Assembly: GCA_024636755.1 (NCBI GenBank)
Contig: JAGXGL010000017.1
Coordinates: forward strand, 1 to 38,011
Direction of reading: 5' to 3'
Source: Guyparkeria sp.
GTDB taxonomy: Bacteria; Pseudomonadota; Gammaproteobacteria; Halothiobacillales; Halothiobacillaceae
Length of the DNA stretch: 38,011 nt
How positions within the stretch are numbered: position 1 is the stretch's first letter; each line of letters opens with the position of its first letter. Shown here piece after piece: positions 7,640-23,172 of this stretch. Made by a program: the position numbers and the translations under genes. The notes below the pieces were generated by a model that worked only from the letters and a program-made list of their open reading frames with translations, was not told the origin of the DNA and did no database searches.

Positions 7640-7778
7640 GGATTGTCTCCCTAATCGCGAAATATTGTTGACGTCATGCCCCGCGGGGCGGGGTCGTCAG
7701 GTGGGGCGGACTGTGCCACAAAGGCGGGCCTTTCCCAACGACCGTGAAATTCTTCCGTTCGCGCCGCACTCGCGGCGT

Positions 7779-8564
7779 TCAGTCGAACGGATGGACCATC
7801 AGTTGGCCGTCGACCAGTTCTATCACCACGCGCTTGCCCCAGGCCGGATGTCGCGCCAGTTGTTCCCCATCGAGGAAGGTGCCGCAGATGGCGATGATCT
7901 CCGGCTCGAAGGACTCGCAGAAGATCCGCGCCTCGGTCTGGTTGCCGGCGCCGGCTGCGGCAGTGCCCTTGAGCGCGCCGTGGATGTAGATCGATCCGTC
8001 GGCCACCACGCGGGCCCCGGCGCCGACGGTGTTCATCACCACCATGTCCTGACCCCGGGCGTACAACTCGGTGCCCGAGCGGACCGGGTGGCGCAGGATC
8101 ATCGGGGGCACCGGGCCGGGCGAGCTCGTCGGGGCCGTGTCGACTGCCGGTTCCGGTTCCGGTTCCGCTGCCTTGACCGGCTCTGGTTGGACTGCCGGTT
8201 CGGGCGGGGCCTGGGTCTGGGCTGTCTGGTCGTCGAAGACCGGCAAGTCGGCGCCGCGAGCCTGGGTCTTCTGCTGGTCGTTGCCGTGGACCACGCCGAC
8301 CGGTTCGAGGCGATAGTTGCGCAGCAGGCTCACCAGGGCGGGGAAATCGATCCACTTGCCGCTGTCCGCGATCGCCGCCAGATCGATCACGCAAGGCTGT
8401 CGTTCGTCACCGACCCCGGGGTTGCCGAAACGCTCGCTCAGGCTGCGGGTGAGCTTGAGCAGGTGTGTCTCGTAAAGGTGAACATGGGTGAGCGCCAGCG
8501 AGCGCTGATCGATGTCGAGTGCCGGGGCGTCGGTTCTCGCGGCCTTGCGGGAGGTTGCGGTCAT
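7779..8564 (-). CDS. minC: Septum site-determining protein MinC
   Basis: The 261-residue FtsZ assembly inhibitor has an N-terminal domain (about 1-105), a linker rich in Pro, Glu and Ala (about 120-155), and a beta-helical C-terminal domain that binds MinD and FtsZ. The C-terminal domain shows the family features RSGTELYARGQDMVVMN and GAGARVVADGSIYIHGALKG. It is the first min gene and lies 98 bases after zapD on the same strand. The long charged Pro/Glu linker is longer than in some relatives but does not disturb either domain. Confidence 0.93.
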   Translation of the reverse strand: MTATSRKAARTDAPALDIDQRSLALTHVHLYETHLLKLTRSLSERFGNPGVGDERQPCVIDLAAIADSGKWIDFPALVSLLRNYRLEPVGVVHGNDQQKTQARGADLPVFDDQTAQTQAPPEPAVQPEPVKAAEPEPEPAVDTAPTSSPGPVPPMILRHPVRSGTELYARGQDMVVMNTVGAGARVVADGSIYIHGALKGTAAAGAGNQTEARIFCESFEPEIIAICGTFLDGEQLARHPAWGKRVVIELVDGQLMVHPFD

Positions 8565-8662
8565 TGATGAGCTCTATTTTCGTCCTGATGTTGGTAAAGC
8601 CAAGTCAGATCAGCGTGATCCCCGCCGGTCCCTGACCGATCGACATTCGAGTCGCTGGTTGG

Positions 8663-9442
8663 TCACAGGCGACACAACGCGAGGCGGAACTCGATGTCCT
8701 CGTGGACCTGACGGGGATGCCCGTTCTCGCGGTCCAGCGTCATGAAACGCACGGTGAAGCGGTGCTTGCCGGCACTGATCTCGGGGTACGCGCCATTGTC
8801 ATCGTCGATCATCACGCGTAGCAACTGGTAGGGCGTCGCACTCTCGATGCTCTGCTGCAGGAAGCCTTCGTCGGCGACCACCGACATGGTATCAACGCTG
8901 TTGCGGATCAGGCTGATGACCAGTTCGTTTGCCAGACGAATGTCCGTAAACGGCTCCAGCCAAACATCGATGTCCTCGCGGCGCTCGGCGTCCGGAAGGC
9001 TCAGCCAGTAGTGCAGGCCGGGGATGTCGAATTCGCACAAAGCACCGGGGATCGAGGCGCGCTGGCGCACGGCGTTCAATAGCTCGTGAGTTTTCAGATG
9101 CGCACCGGGCTGGGCGTGGTAGCCGTGCAGCGCCTTGATCAGGCCGTTCTGCTGATCGAGCAGGGCATTGAGCTTGTCGCGATCGACACCGGGGGTATCC
9201 GGCACGTTCCTCAGGCGGGCCTGCTGTCGCTCGAGCTCCTTGATCAGCTCGCGCTTGATGTCGATGCGCGAGAGGACATCGGCGGCCTCGAGCAGCAGGA
9301 GCACCGTGCAAAGCGTGTCGTCCCGCGAGCTGCTTTGCAGGTGATGGTCGATGCGGGCGAACAAATTGTCGAGCCTGAGGCAGGCCCGGATCCGTTCGTT
9401 CAGTGGTTGCTCGTAGATTTTCAGAGGTGCGTTCCGATCCAT
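8663..9442 (-). CDS. zapD: Cell division protein ZapD (YacF)
   Basis: The 259-residue protein matches ZapD, a cytoplasmic factor that binds the FtsZ C-terminal peptide and bundles protofilaments in the Z-ring. Recognisable family stretches are YEQPLNERIRACLRLD near the N-terminus and PGLHYWLSLPDAERREDI in the middle. The N-terminal region is helical and the C-terminal half is beta-rich, as expected. It begins 42 bases from the edge of the structured element at 9484-9756, and no strong ribosome binding site is visible before the ATG at 9442. In many gammaproteobacteria zapD sits with coaE and yacG; here it directly precedes minCDE. Confidence 0.92.
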   Translation of the reverse strand: MDRNAPLKIYEQPLNERIRACLRLDNLFARIDHHLQSSSRDDTLCTVLLLLEAADVLSRIDIKRELIKELERQQARLRNVPDTPGVDRDKLNALLDQQNGLIKALHGYHAQPGAHLKTHELLNAVRQRASIPGALCEFDIPGLHYWLSLPDAERREDIDVWLEPFTDIRLANELVISLIRNSVDTMSVVADEGFLQQSIESATPYQLLRVMIDDDNGAYPEISAGKHRFTVRFMTLDRENGHPRQVHEDIEFRLALCRL

Positions 9443-9483
9443 TGGCTGCCGATGCGGGTCGAGGATGTGTCGGCCGTCTCGCG

Positions 9484-9756
9484 TTAGGGAAGCTTTGCAC
9501 GAATGCGCTGCCGCTCTGGCCAGGCGAGCCGTTCGTGATCAAGGCGTGTCGTCGCCGGCGTGCCGGTGGCCACGTCAAGACGGCGCAACGCCGATCACGG
9601 GCGGCTCGTCAGGCCCGCAGGGCGCGCCTTGAGCCGGACATCTGCTGTGTTGCCGTCCTCGGAAAGGGAATCCCCCTTCCGCGTCGGACGGCCGTCTTGC
9701 AACTGCCCGGCTCAAGGCACGCAGAGCGGTATGCCATTCGTGCAAAGTTTCCCTGA
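9484..9756. repeat. Near-palindromic structured element (three-armed inverted repeat)
   Basis: This element fills most of the 375-base gap between metH and zapD. The outer arms pair 9484-9518 with 9722-9756, interrupted only by a 3x3 internal loop and a few G-U pairs; both arms contain CTTTGCACGAATG. Inside are two hairpin arms: 9526-9540 pairs with 9593-9607 (15 positions), and 9626-9637 pairs perfectly with 9707-9718 (12 bp). The second arm continues as 9652-9658 with 9686-9692 and an apical hairpin at 9661-9680. No convincing protein-coding frame is present. It could be a non-autonomous mobile element with ~35-base terminal inverted repeats, or a structured RNA. I see no clear target-site duplication flanking it. 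I do not recognise it as a known RNA family. Confidence 0.75.
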
Positions 9757-9766
9757 TCATTCTCGG

Positions 9767-9801
9767 CCTGCTCGGGGGATAACTCAACTCCCGCGAGCAG
9801 G
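9767..9801 (-). terminator. Stem-loop just after metH, terminator-like without T-run
   Basis: An 8-bp stem (9767-9774 with 9794-9801), extended by three more pairs across a single bulge, lies 17 bases past the metH stop codon. No run of T follows on the minus strand. It may end or protect the metH transcript, or be part of the structured region next to it. Confidence 0.45.
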
Positions 9802-9817
9802 GCCTGCTGCGTGACGG

Positions 9818-13513
<3,696 letters not shown>

Positions 13514-13640
13514 GGGCGACGCGCGGTCCTGGAGCGGCCGGGCCGTCGTCCTGCACAGGCGGGCAGGCCGCACGGCCGGCGCGGTGAATTTAAGACGGGG
13601 CAGTATAACGTAGAGCCCCTGCTGGGAGGGGAGGGATGGG

Positions 13641-14195
13641 TCAGGGCTTGCGCGACTTGCGCTGGGATTGACGCAGGCGCAGGCGGCGTTGAGCGCGACG
13701 GCGTCGCTTGTGCATCGAGATATGGAAGCGCCAGATCAGGCGGATGGTGGCAAAGCCCAGCAGGGCGCTGACGAACGACAGGGTGACCAGGCCCACGCCC
13801 AGCGGCAGCCAGATCGCGGGCAACTGGCTCATGGCATAACCAACGCTCATCTCGCCGGTTGGCGGGGCCAGTTCCGCGCCCGTGAGCATCGCGCCGATCT
13901 GGTAGGCCAACCAGAGCAACGGCGGGATGGTGACCGGATTGGTGGTCCAGACGAGCGCAACGGCCAGGGCGATGTTGACCCGCATCGCGATCGCCCCCAC
14001 GGCAGCGATCAACATCTGGCCCGGCAGCGGAATGAAGGCGAGAAACAGACCGAGGGCGACGCCGCCGGAGACCGAGCGGCGGTTCAAGTGCCAGAGGTTC
14101 GGATCGCCGAGGAATTGCGCCACCGGGCGCAGGAACGGCTGATTGACGATTCGCTGGCGATTGGGTGTCAGGCGACGGAAAAACTTGCGTGGCAT
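13641..14195 (-). CDS. DUF2062 membrane protein
   Basis: The 184-residue protein has a basic N-terminus, a central region of three to four hydrophobic segments and a very basic C-terminal tail ([21 protein letters not shown]). The block [21 protein letters not shown] and the following [13 protein letters not shown] are the hallmarks of DUF2062, an inner-membrane family of unknown function. It lies 127 bases upstream of metH on the same strand, so the two may be cotranscribed. The Arg-rich tail could contact membrane phospholipid or nucleic acid, but that is speculation. Confidence 0.85.
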   Translation of the reverse strand: MPRKFFRRLTPNRQRIVNQPFLRPVAQFLGDPNLWHLNRRSVSGGVALGLFLAFIPLPGQMLIAAVGAIAMRVNIALAVALVWTTNPVTIPPLLWLAYQIGAMLTGAELAPPTGEMSVGYAMSQLPAIWLPLGVGLVTLSFVSALLGFATIRLIWRFHISMHKRRRRAQRRLRLRQSQRKSRKP

Positions 14196-14285
14196 ACGGG
14201 GCTCGTCAAACGTCAGCTTGCCGGACGGTGTGATCGCGGATCACCTGCCGCGCCAGGGAATGGCCGTGACCAAGGCCCGGAGTCA

Positions 14286-14738
14286 TTAAAAGCTTTTCAG
14301 CAGGTCCCGCACCTTGCGACTCAGCGTCATGTAGTCGCGCTTTTCCTCATCGGTCAACTCACCGATCACCTGATGGCGAAAGCCGGCGAGCGCCGTGTCG
14401 GCCGCCTCGATTCGCGCATGGGCATCGGGTTTGAGCCAGATGGTCTTGGCGCGCCGGTCGGACTCGGAGATCCGTCGCTCGATCCAGTCGCCTTTTTCCA
14501 GGCCGTCGAGCAACTTGACCAATGTCGGACCTTCGATGGCCAGTTCGCCAGCCAGTTCCTTCTGCGTGCGGCCTTCGCCCTCGTCGCGCAGGATGCGCAA
14601 CACGGCCCAAGCGGACGCGGTCAGATCGAATTCACTCAGGATCTTGTTGATCTGGACGCGCCATAGCCTGGAGACGTCGAATACCAGGCGGGTAATCTCG
14701 TCTTCGCGTTGCTGGACCGGGTTGGGGGATTGGGTCAT
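14286..14738 (-). CDS. MarR-family transcriptional regulator
   Basis: The 150-residue winged-helix protein contains the MarR architecture: N-terminal dimerisation helix, recognition region TQKELAGELAIEGPTLVKLL (about 64-83) and wing SESDRRAKTIWLKPDA (about 93-108). It probably dimerises on a palindromic operator and responds to small aromatic ligands or oxidants, resembling the SlyA/HpaR type. The ATG at 14738 gives the normal family length; an ATG at 14771 would add eleven residues, and neither start has a strong ribosome binding site. It is divergent from pyrG across 257 bases and upstream of the DUF2062 gene on the same strand. Confidence 0.88.
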   Translation of the reverse strand: MTQSPNPVQQREDEITRLVFDVSRLWRVQINKILSEFDLTASAWAVLRILRDEGEGRTQKELAGELAIEGPTLVKLLDGLEKGDWIERRISESDRRAKTIWLKPDAHARIEAADTALAGFRHQVIGELTDEEKRDYMTLSRKVRDLLKSF

Positions 14739-14905
14739 GGGCTGGTGCCGACTGTCATGGGAATCAAACATCTGTATGGTCGCATTACTTGCGCGTTTTG
14801 GCCATCCCGCGGGTTCGCACCGAGGTGCGTGGATCGTCGTTGCTCGCCGGTGTTGATGCAGGCCGCCACGGGCGGGCCGCGGCGCTTTCCGCGCTGGGTG
14901 GATAG

Positions 14906-17496
<2,591 letters not shown>

Positions 17497-17506
17497 GCCG
17501 AACAGT

Positions 17507-17531
17507 GGCCGCCCGAAACGGCTGGGCGGCC
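17507..17531 (+). other. Stem-loop between kdsA and eno
   Basis: A perfect 8-bp GC stem (17507-17514 with 17524-17531) with a 9-base loop starts 11 bases after the kdsA stop. No T-run follows, so it may act as a processing or pausing site instead of a full terminator. Confidence 0.45.
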
Positions 17532-17564
17532 GACAAACGAATGACCGGGCCGGGCGCGGCATAG

Positions 17565-18893
<1,329 letters not shown>

Positions 18894-19014
18894 GGCAGAC
18901 GTCTTGGCTTTCGGGGCGCACTGACTCCATGCTTCTCATCCCATCGATGCGTTGCGGCGAATCCTCTCGGATGGTCGTGAGTGCTGCACCGGTGGCGGGT
19001 TTGGCGAGCGTCTC

Positions 19015-19356
19015 GTGCGCCTGCTGACCGTCATCCTTGTGTTGATGGTCGCCGGCCTGCAGTGGCGGGTCTGGGTCAGCGAGGCCTCGGTGGGTGAAGT
19101 GAACGCCAAGCAGGATCGTCTGTCGATCCTGCAGGCCGAACAGACCCGGCTTGAACGGCGCAACGAGACGCTGGCCGCCGAGGTGGGCAGTCTGCGTGAG
19201 GGCATGGATGCCGTCGAGGCACAGGCGCGCCTGACGCTGGGCCTGGTGCGCGAGGGCGAGCGTTTCTACCAGGTGGTCGAGGCCGTCCGTCCCGATACGA
19301 TTACCCCGCCGGTGGTCGACCCGAGCCGCGTGACCTCTCCCTCGATCGGCGAGTGA
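19015..19356 (+). CDS. ftsB: Cell division protein FtsB
   Basis: FtsB is a bitopic inner-membrane divisome protein that forms a complex with FtsL and FtsQ. The preferred start is GTG at 19015, giving 113 residues with a cytoplasmic stub of about four residues, one membrane segment (LLTVILVLMVAGLQWRVWV) and a periplasmic leucine-zipper-like coiled coil (about 24-65) followed by the conserved ARLTLGLVREGERFYQVVE. The frame extends upstream to a TTG at 18952, but that would add a Cys- and Gly-rich stretch not typical of FtsB. The order eno-ftsB-ispD-ispF is the standard gammaproteobacterial one and supports the call. Confidence 0.9.
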   Translation: MRLLTVILVLMVAGLQWRVWVSEASVGEVNAKQDRLSILQAEQTRLERRNETLAAEVGSLREGMDAVEAQARLTLGLVREGERFYQVVEAVRPDTITPPVVDPSRVTSPSIGE

Positions 19357-19434
19357 TTCGTCGATGAGTCGCTTGCGGTCGTTTCGTTTCCCAACGCTCA
19401 TTGACCTTCTCATGCCGTTCCGTGGGGCAGGGCG

Positions 19435-20229
19435 ATGAGCGCCTCTGTCACCCCCTTGCCGCCCGCCCCGGCGACCCCGGCCGAGGCCGGGCGCTGGTGG
19501 CTGCTCGTGCCGGCCGCCGGTTTCGGTCGGCGCATGGGTAACGACACGCCCAAGCAGTACCTGAGCCTGGGCGCGCGTTCGGTGCTGGAGGTGACCCTGT
19601 CGCGGTTTGCCAACCTGCCGGGTCTCGCCGGGGTGGTGCTGGTTACCGGCGACGGGGTCCCGGAAGGCGCGCTGGATGCGCTGCATCTCGTCGGCGTCCC
19701 GATTCACCGCGTCAACGGGGGCGCCAGCCGGGCGCTGAGCGTGCGCAACGGACTGGCCCTATTTCGTGATCGCTGGGCAAGCCTCTCGCCGCGAGCGCGC
19801 CACGAACCGACCGACGGGTTGGGCGAGTGGGTGATGGTCCATGACGCCGCGCGACCCTGCGTGGAACCGGCGGACCTGCATCGGCTATTGGCGGCGGCCC
19901 GTTACCCGGAGGGCGCGCTGCTGACCGCACCGGTGCGCGACACCATCAAGCGGGTCGATGCCGACGGGCGGGTAACCGAGACCGTGGATCGCCGTGTGCT
20001 GCGCCATGCCTTGACCCCGCAGCTGTTCCCGGTGGGCGTGCTGCTCGAGGCGATCGAACAGGGTCTGGCGGCCGGGGCGGATATCACCGACGAGGCCTCG
20101 GCGCTCGAACGCCTGGGGCTGTCGCCCTTGGCCGTTGACGCCGGCACGGACAACCTCAAGATCACCCACCCGGAGGATCTCGGCATCGCTCGGGTGATCC
20201 TCCGGCGACAGGGAGTGCTCGATGATTGA
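19435..20229 (+). CDS. ispD: 2-C-methyl-D-erythritol 4-phosphate cytidylyltransferase
   Basis: The 264-residue enzyme activates MEP with CTP in the non-mevalonate isoprenoid pathway. The nucleotide-binding loop [18 protein letters not shown] is at about residues 26-43, and [11 protein letters not shown] carries the metal-binding Asp; [12 protein letters not shown] and [11 protein letters not shown] close the domain. It has about 20 extra Pro/Ala-rich N-terminal residues compared with E. coli IspD (236 residues), so a start nearer the conserved core is possible, but none is better supported. It overlaps ispF by 8 bases. Confidence 0.95.
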   Translation: MSASVTPLPPAPATPAEAGRWWLLVPAAGFGRRMGNDTPKQYLSLGARSVLEVTLSRFANLPGLAGVVLVTGDGVPEGALDALHLVGVPIHRVNGGASRALSVRNGLALFRDRWASLSPRARHEPTDGLGEWVMVHDAARPCVEPADLHRLLAAARYPEGALLTAPVRDTIKRVDADGRVTETVDRRVLRHALTPQLFPVGVLLEAIEQGLAAGADITDEASALERLGLSPLAVDAGTDNLKITHPEDLGIARVILRRQGVLDD

Positions 20230-20725
20230 TCCTTTCTCGCTGCGTATCGGCCACGGTTTCGACGTGCATGCCTTCGAGCCCGGCGATCATCTGTGGATCG
20301 GTGGTTGTCGTATTCCCTTCGATCGGGCCTTTCGGGCGCATTCCGACGGGGATGTCCTGCTGCATGCGATTTGCGATGCCCTGTTGGGTGCGGCCGGGTT
20401 CGGGGATATCGGCCGGCACTTTCCGGACACGGATCCCGCCTGGGCGGGAGCCGACAGTTGTGACCTGCTGCGCCGGGTCGTCGAACGGATCGCCCAAGAC
20501 GGTTGGCAGTTGGTCAATGTCGATGCGACCGTGATTGCGCAGGCGCCCAAGCTCGCCCCCTGGGTCAGCCCCATGCGCGACTCGATCGCGGCCGCCGGCG
20601 GCTGGTCGACCGATCAGGTGAACGTCAAGGCAACGACCTCGGAAAAACTGGGCTTTACCGGACGGGGCGAAGGCATCGCGGCCGAGGCCGTGGTCATGCT
20701 GTCGCGCGCGCCGCTGGCGGATTGA
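20222..20725 (+). CDS. ispF: 2-C-methyl-D-erythritol 2,4-cyclodiphosphate synthase
   Basis: The 167-residue protein forms the cyclic diphosphate intermediate, two steps after IspD, with release of CMP. Zinc ligands Asp14 and His16 are in GHGFDVHAF, and His48 is in [18 protein letters not shown]. The C-terminal part has [21 protein letters not shown], the conserved nucleotide-contacting block. The gene starts inside the last codons of ispD, indicating coupled translation. It is slightly longer than E. coli IspF (159) at both ends. Confidence 0.96.
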   Translation: MIDPFSLRIGHGFDVHAFEPGDHLWIGGCRIPFDRAFRAHSDGDVLLHAICDALLGAAGFGDIGRHFPDTDPAWAGADSCDLLRRVVERIAQDGWQLVNVDATVIAQAPKLAPWVSPMRDSIAAAGGWSTDQVNVKATTSEKLGFTGRGEGIAAEAVVMLSRAPLAD

Positions 20726-20852
20726 TTTATGGGGGGCGGCCAAGTAGTCTTGTCGCCCGTTTCCCGGGGCGGTACGTGCAATGCGCAGTGCCGCCGCTCG
20801 GGCTGACCGTTAAAAACATCTGGCTCTTGAACATTTGAATTGGAACCATCGG

Positions 20853-21623
20853 ATGCGTAAACCGATCGTCGTAGGAAACTGGAAGCTCAATGGCACATTG
20901 GCCGACAACGAGTCGCTGGTGCTGGGCACGCTCGACGGCATGCCGTCGCTCGAAGGCATCGACGTGGCCGTCTGCCCGCCGTTCGTCTTTGTGCCGCAGG
21001 TCGCCCGGCTCGCCGATTCGACCGCGCTGGATGTCGGGGCGCAGAACTGCTCCGAACACGACAGTGGCGCCTTTACCGGCGAAGTCGCCGCGCCGATGCT
21101 GGCCGACGTGGGCGCGCGCTACGTGATCCTGGGTCACTCCGAGCGGCGCGCGATTTACGGCGAGACCGACGAGGTCGTCAACGCCAAGGTCAAGGCGGCG
21201 CTGGCCGCCGGCCTCACGCCGATCCTCTGCGTCGGCGAGACGCTCGAAGAGCGCGAGGCCGACGAGACCGAGGCGGTGGTGCGTCGCCAGCTGGCCGCGG
21301 TGATCAGTGGTAACGGCATCCAGGCCTTCGACCGGATCGTGATTGCCTACGAGCCCGTCTGGGCGATCGGCACCGGACGGACGGCCTCGCCCGAGCAGGC
21401 TCAGGCCGTACACGCGTTCATCCGTGGCCAGTTGGCGGATCACGACGCCGGCATCGCGCAATCGGTGCGCATTCAGTACGGTGGCTCGATGAAGCCCGCT
21501 AACGCGGCCGACCTTCTCGCGCAGCCGGATATCGACGGTGGCTTGATCGGCGGGGCGTCGCTCAAGGCCGAGGATTTTCTGGGAATCTGCCGCGCCGCGG
21601 CGGACACGGTAGGTAAGCAATGA
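20853..21623 (+). CDS. tpiA: Triosephosphate isomerase
   Basis: The 256-residue TIM barrel interconverts dihydroxyacetone phosphate and glyceraldehyde 3-phosphate. Catalytic residues are in place: Asn9 and Lys11 in GNWKLNG, electrophile His95 in ILGHSERR, and base Glu167 in YEPVWAIGTG. The ATG at 20853 gives the canonical MRKPIVVGNWK; a TTG 18 bases upstream also exists but extends past the conserved N-terminus. It overlaps secG by four bases. The 127 bases between ispF and tpiA show no secure promoter, so the gene may be read from either an upstream transcript or an undetected start site. Confidence 0.97.
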   Translation: MRKPIVVGNWKLNGTLADNESLVLGTLDGMPSLEGIDVAVCPPFVFVPQVARLADSTALDVGAQNCSEHDSGAFTGEVAAPMLADVGARYVILGHSERRAIYGETDEVVNAKVKAALAAGLTPILCVGETLEEREADETEAVVRRQLAAVISGNGIQAFDRIVIAYEPVWAIGTGRTASPEQAQAVHAFIRGQLADHDAGIAQSVRIQYGGSMKPANAADLLAQPDIDGGLIGGASLKAEDFLGICRAAADTVGKQ

Positions 21624-22039
21624 CCACATTTGTAATCATCATTCACGTGCTGCTGGGTGTGGCCCTGATCGGGCTGGTATTGATCCAGCATGGTAAGGGG
21701 GCGGATGCCGGCGCCGCGTTCGGTTCGGGCGCGTCTGGCACCGTTCACGGGGCGCGTGGGCCAGCAAACACCCTGCAGAAGGTGACCGGGTGGATGGTGG
21801 TGGCCTTTTTTGGCACCAGTTTGTTGCTTGCCTACGTGATTACCTCTTCCCAGGAGCCCTCGAGCGTGGTAGATTCTGCACCCGTTTCCGAGACTGGAAA
21901 CGCGCCAGAGCAAGGCGGACGCACCCCGTCCGACAAGCCGGCAGGCACGCCGACCGACGTCCCATCCTCGAACTCGGCGGCACCCTCTGGGCAGGAAGAC
22001 GGCAGCACCCAATCGCCGTCGGATGTGCCCGGACAGTAA
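21620..22039 (+). CDS. secG: Preprotein translocase subunit SecG
   Basis: The 139-residue inner-membrane protein is the small SecYEG subunit that aids SecA-driven export. It has two membrane segments (about 4-22 and 55-74) joined by the conserved cytoplasmic loop LIQHGKGADAGAAFGSGAS. The C-terminal 60 or so residues are an extra disordered tail rich in Ser, Pro, Gly and acidic residues, making the protein longer than E. coli SecG (110). Its ATG overlaps the tpiA stop (ATGA). The stop codon lies inside the first strand of a stem-loop. Confidence 0.95.
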   Translation: MTTFVIIIHVLLGVALIGLVLIQHGKGADAGAAFGSGASGTVHGARGPANTLQKVTGWMVVAFFGTSLLLAYVITSSQEPSSVVDSAPVSETGNAPEQGGRTPSDKPAGTPTDVPSSNSAAPSGQEDGSTQSPSDVPGQ

Positions 22040-22058
22040 CGGCGGGCAATCGCCGTTA
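22037..22058 (+). other. Stem-loop containing the secG stop codon
   Basis: A perfect 8-bp stem (22037-22044 with 22051-22058), 6-base loop, begins with the secG TAA. No T-run follows, so read-through into the tRNA is expected. It may serve as an RNase processing or stability element between mRNA and tRNA. Confidence 0.5.
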
Positions 22059-22094
22059 CGACTGGATCAAGCGATGATCCGGTTGACAATCAAA

Positions 22095-22179
22095 GCGGAC
22101 GTGGTGGAACTGGTAGACACGCTATCTTGAGGGGGTAGTGGCGAAAGCTGTGTGGGTTCGAGTCCCACCGTCCGCACCA
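22095..22179 (+). tRNA. tRNA-Leu (anticodon GAG)
   Basis: The 85-base gene includes an encoded CCA end. The acceptor stem is GCGGACG pairing with CGTCCGC; the D-loop region is GTGGAACTGGTAGACAC; the anticodon stem CTATC/GGTAG (one T-G pair) holds loop TTGAGGG with GAG at 22129-22131. The long variable arm (TGGCGAAAGCTGT region) is the class II feature of leucine tRNA, and the T arm GTGGGTTCGAGTCCCAC is standard. It reads codons CUC and CUU. It sits between secG and nuoA in the same direction, a gene order known from other proteobacteria, so it is probably cut out of a tpiA-secG transcript. Confidence 0.97.
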
Positions 22180-22264
22180 AACACACTTTTCCGGTTCGAT
22201 TCGCTATTCTTGTACGTGGCCGTTGAGTTTTCCGGCGCGTGCAAGGCGGTCGAACGCGCAGAAA

Positions 22265-22294
22265 AAACCGGCCGGGATCGACCTGGCCGGGTTT
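22265..22294 (+). terminator. Stem-loop in the nuoA leader (attenuator or weak terminator)
   Basis: The stem pairs 22265-22273 with 22285-22294 (one bulged G) around an 11-base loop, flanked by A-run on the left and TTT on the right. It lies between tRNA-Leu and nuoA, 19 bases before the nuoA start. The T-run is short, so full termination is doubtful. Confidence 0.4.
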
Positions 22295-22312
22295 CGAGCA
22301 AGAGGGTGTCAG

Positions 22313-22669
22313 ATGCTTGAAGGCTACATTCCTATCCTGATCTTCTTCGGTGTGGCCACCCTGTTCTCCCTGGGGCTCCTGGTCATCGGTCAGGTGCTGG
22401 CACCCAATCGGCCGGATGCGGCCAAGCTGGATGCGTACGAGTGCGGCTTCCCGCCGTTCGAGGACGCGCGCATGAAGTTCGACATCCGCTACTACCTGGT
22501 CGCCATCCTGTTCATCATCTTCGATCTGGAGATCGCCTTCCTGTTTCCCTGGGCCGTTGCGCTCGAGGACATCGGCGGCTTCGGGCTCGCGGCCATGGCC
22601 ATTTTCCTGGGCGTGCTCGTGATCGGCTTTATTTACGAGTGGAAGAAGGGGGCGCTGGAATGGGAGTAG
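22313..22669 (+). CDS. nuoA: NADH-quinone oxidoreductase subunit A
   Basis: The 118-residue membrane subunit of complex I has three membrane segments. The loop between the first and second contains [20 protein letters not shown], the conserved Cys-bearing loop that lies near the quinone site in complex I structures. The ATG at 22313 is chosen for the family length and the GAGGGTG ribosome binding site; the frame is open further upstream into the tRNA spacer. It overlaps nuoB by ten bases and is the first gene of the 14-gene operon. Confidence 0.95.
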   Translation: MLEGYIPILIFFGVATLFSLGLLVIGQVLAPNRPDAAKLDAYECGFPPFEDARMKFDIRYYLVAILFIIFDLEIAFLFPWAVALEDIGGFGLAAMAIFLGVLVIGFIYEWKKGALEWE

Positions 22670-23139
22670 AAGGCGTTCTGGAGAAGGGCTTTGTCACCAC
22701 GTCGGCCGACAAGCTGATCAACTGGGCGCGTACCGGCTCGCTCTGGCCGATGACCTTCGGCCTGGCCTGCTGTGCCGTCGAGATGATGCACGCTGGCGCG
22801 GCCCGTTACGACCTCGACCGTTTCGGCGTGGTGTTCCGTCCGAGTCCGCGTCAGTCCGACGTGATGATCGTGGCGGGCACCCTGGTCAACAAGATGGCCC
22901 CGGCATTGCGCAAGGTCTACGACCAGATGGCCGAGCCGCGCTGGGTGATCTCGATGGGTTCCTGCGCCAACGGCGGCGGCTACTACCACTACTCCTACTC
23001 GGTGGTACGCGGCTGTGACCGGATCGTGCCGGTCGATATCTACGTGCCCGGGTGCCCGCCGACCGCCGAGGCGCTCTTGTACGGGATCATCCAGTTGCAG
23101 AACAAGATCCGTCGCACCAACACCATTGCGCGTGCCTGA
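22660..23139 (+). CDS. nuoB: NADH-quinone oxidoreductase subunit B
   Basis: The 159-residue peripheral-arm subunit holds the terminal 4Fe-4S cluster N2 that donates electrons to quinone. All four ligands are visible: the adjacent Cys37-Cys38 in [10 protein letters not shown], Cys102 in [10 protein letters not shown] and Cys132 in VPGCPP. The start ATG at 22660 lies within the last codons of nuoA, so the genes are translationally coupled. The conserved [14 protein letters not shown] segment confirms the family. Confidence 0.97.
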   Translation: MGVEGVLEKGFVTTSADKLINWARTGSLWPMTFGLACCAVEMMHAGAARYDLDRFGVVFRPSPRQSDVMIVAGTLVNKMAPALRKVYDQMAEPRWVISMGSCANGGGYYHYSYSVVRGCDRIVPVDIYVPGCPPTAEALLYGIIQLQNKIRRTNTIARA

Positions 23140-23172
23140 CGGGTACCGGCAAGCACAGGGGTAGCCTCATCC

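Noticed and set aside
7677-7732. Short GC palindromes in the minC-minD gap as a terminator
   Set aside because: Stems are short or the loop is too small, and no T-run follows in the minus direction.
9484-9756. Retron or group II intron RNA explanation for the structured element
   Set aside because: No reverse transcriptase gene is nearby, and no recognisable catalytic core motif was seen.
9403-9814. Small open frames across the metH-zapD gap (both strands)
   Set aside because: They follow the inverted-repeat structure, are Arg/Pro-rich, overlap each other and have no domain or translation signal.
22083-22088. Perfect TTGACA just upstream of tRNA-Leu as its -35 box
   Set aside because: It lies only six bases before the tRNA, so the matching -10 would fall inside the tRNA, and no TATAAT-like hexamer is found at 17 bases.
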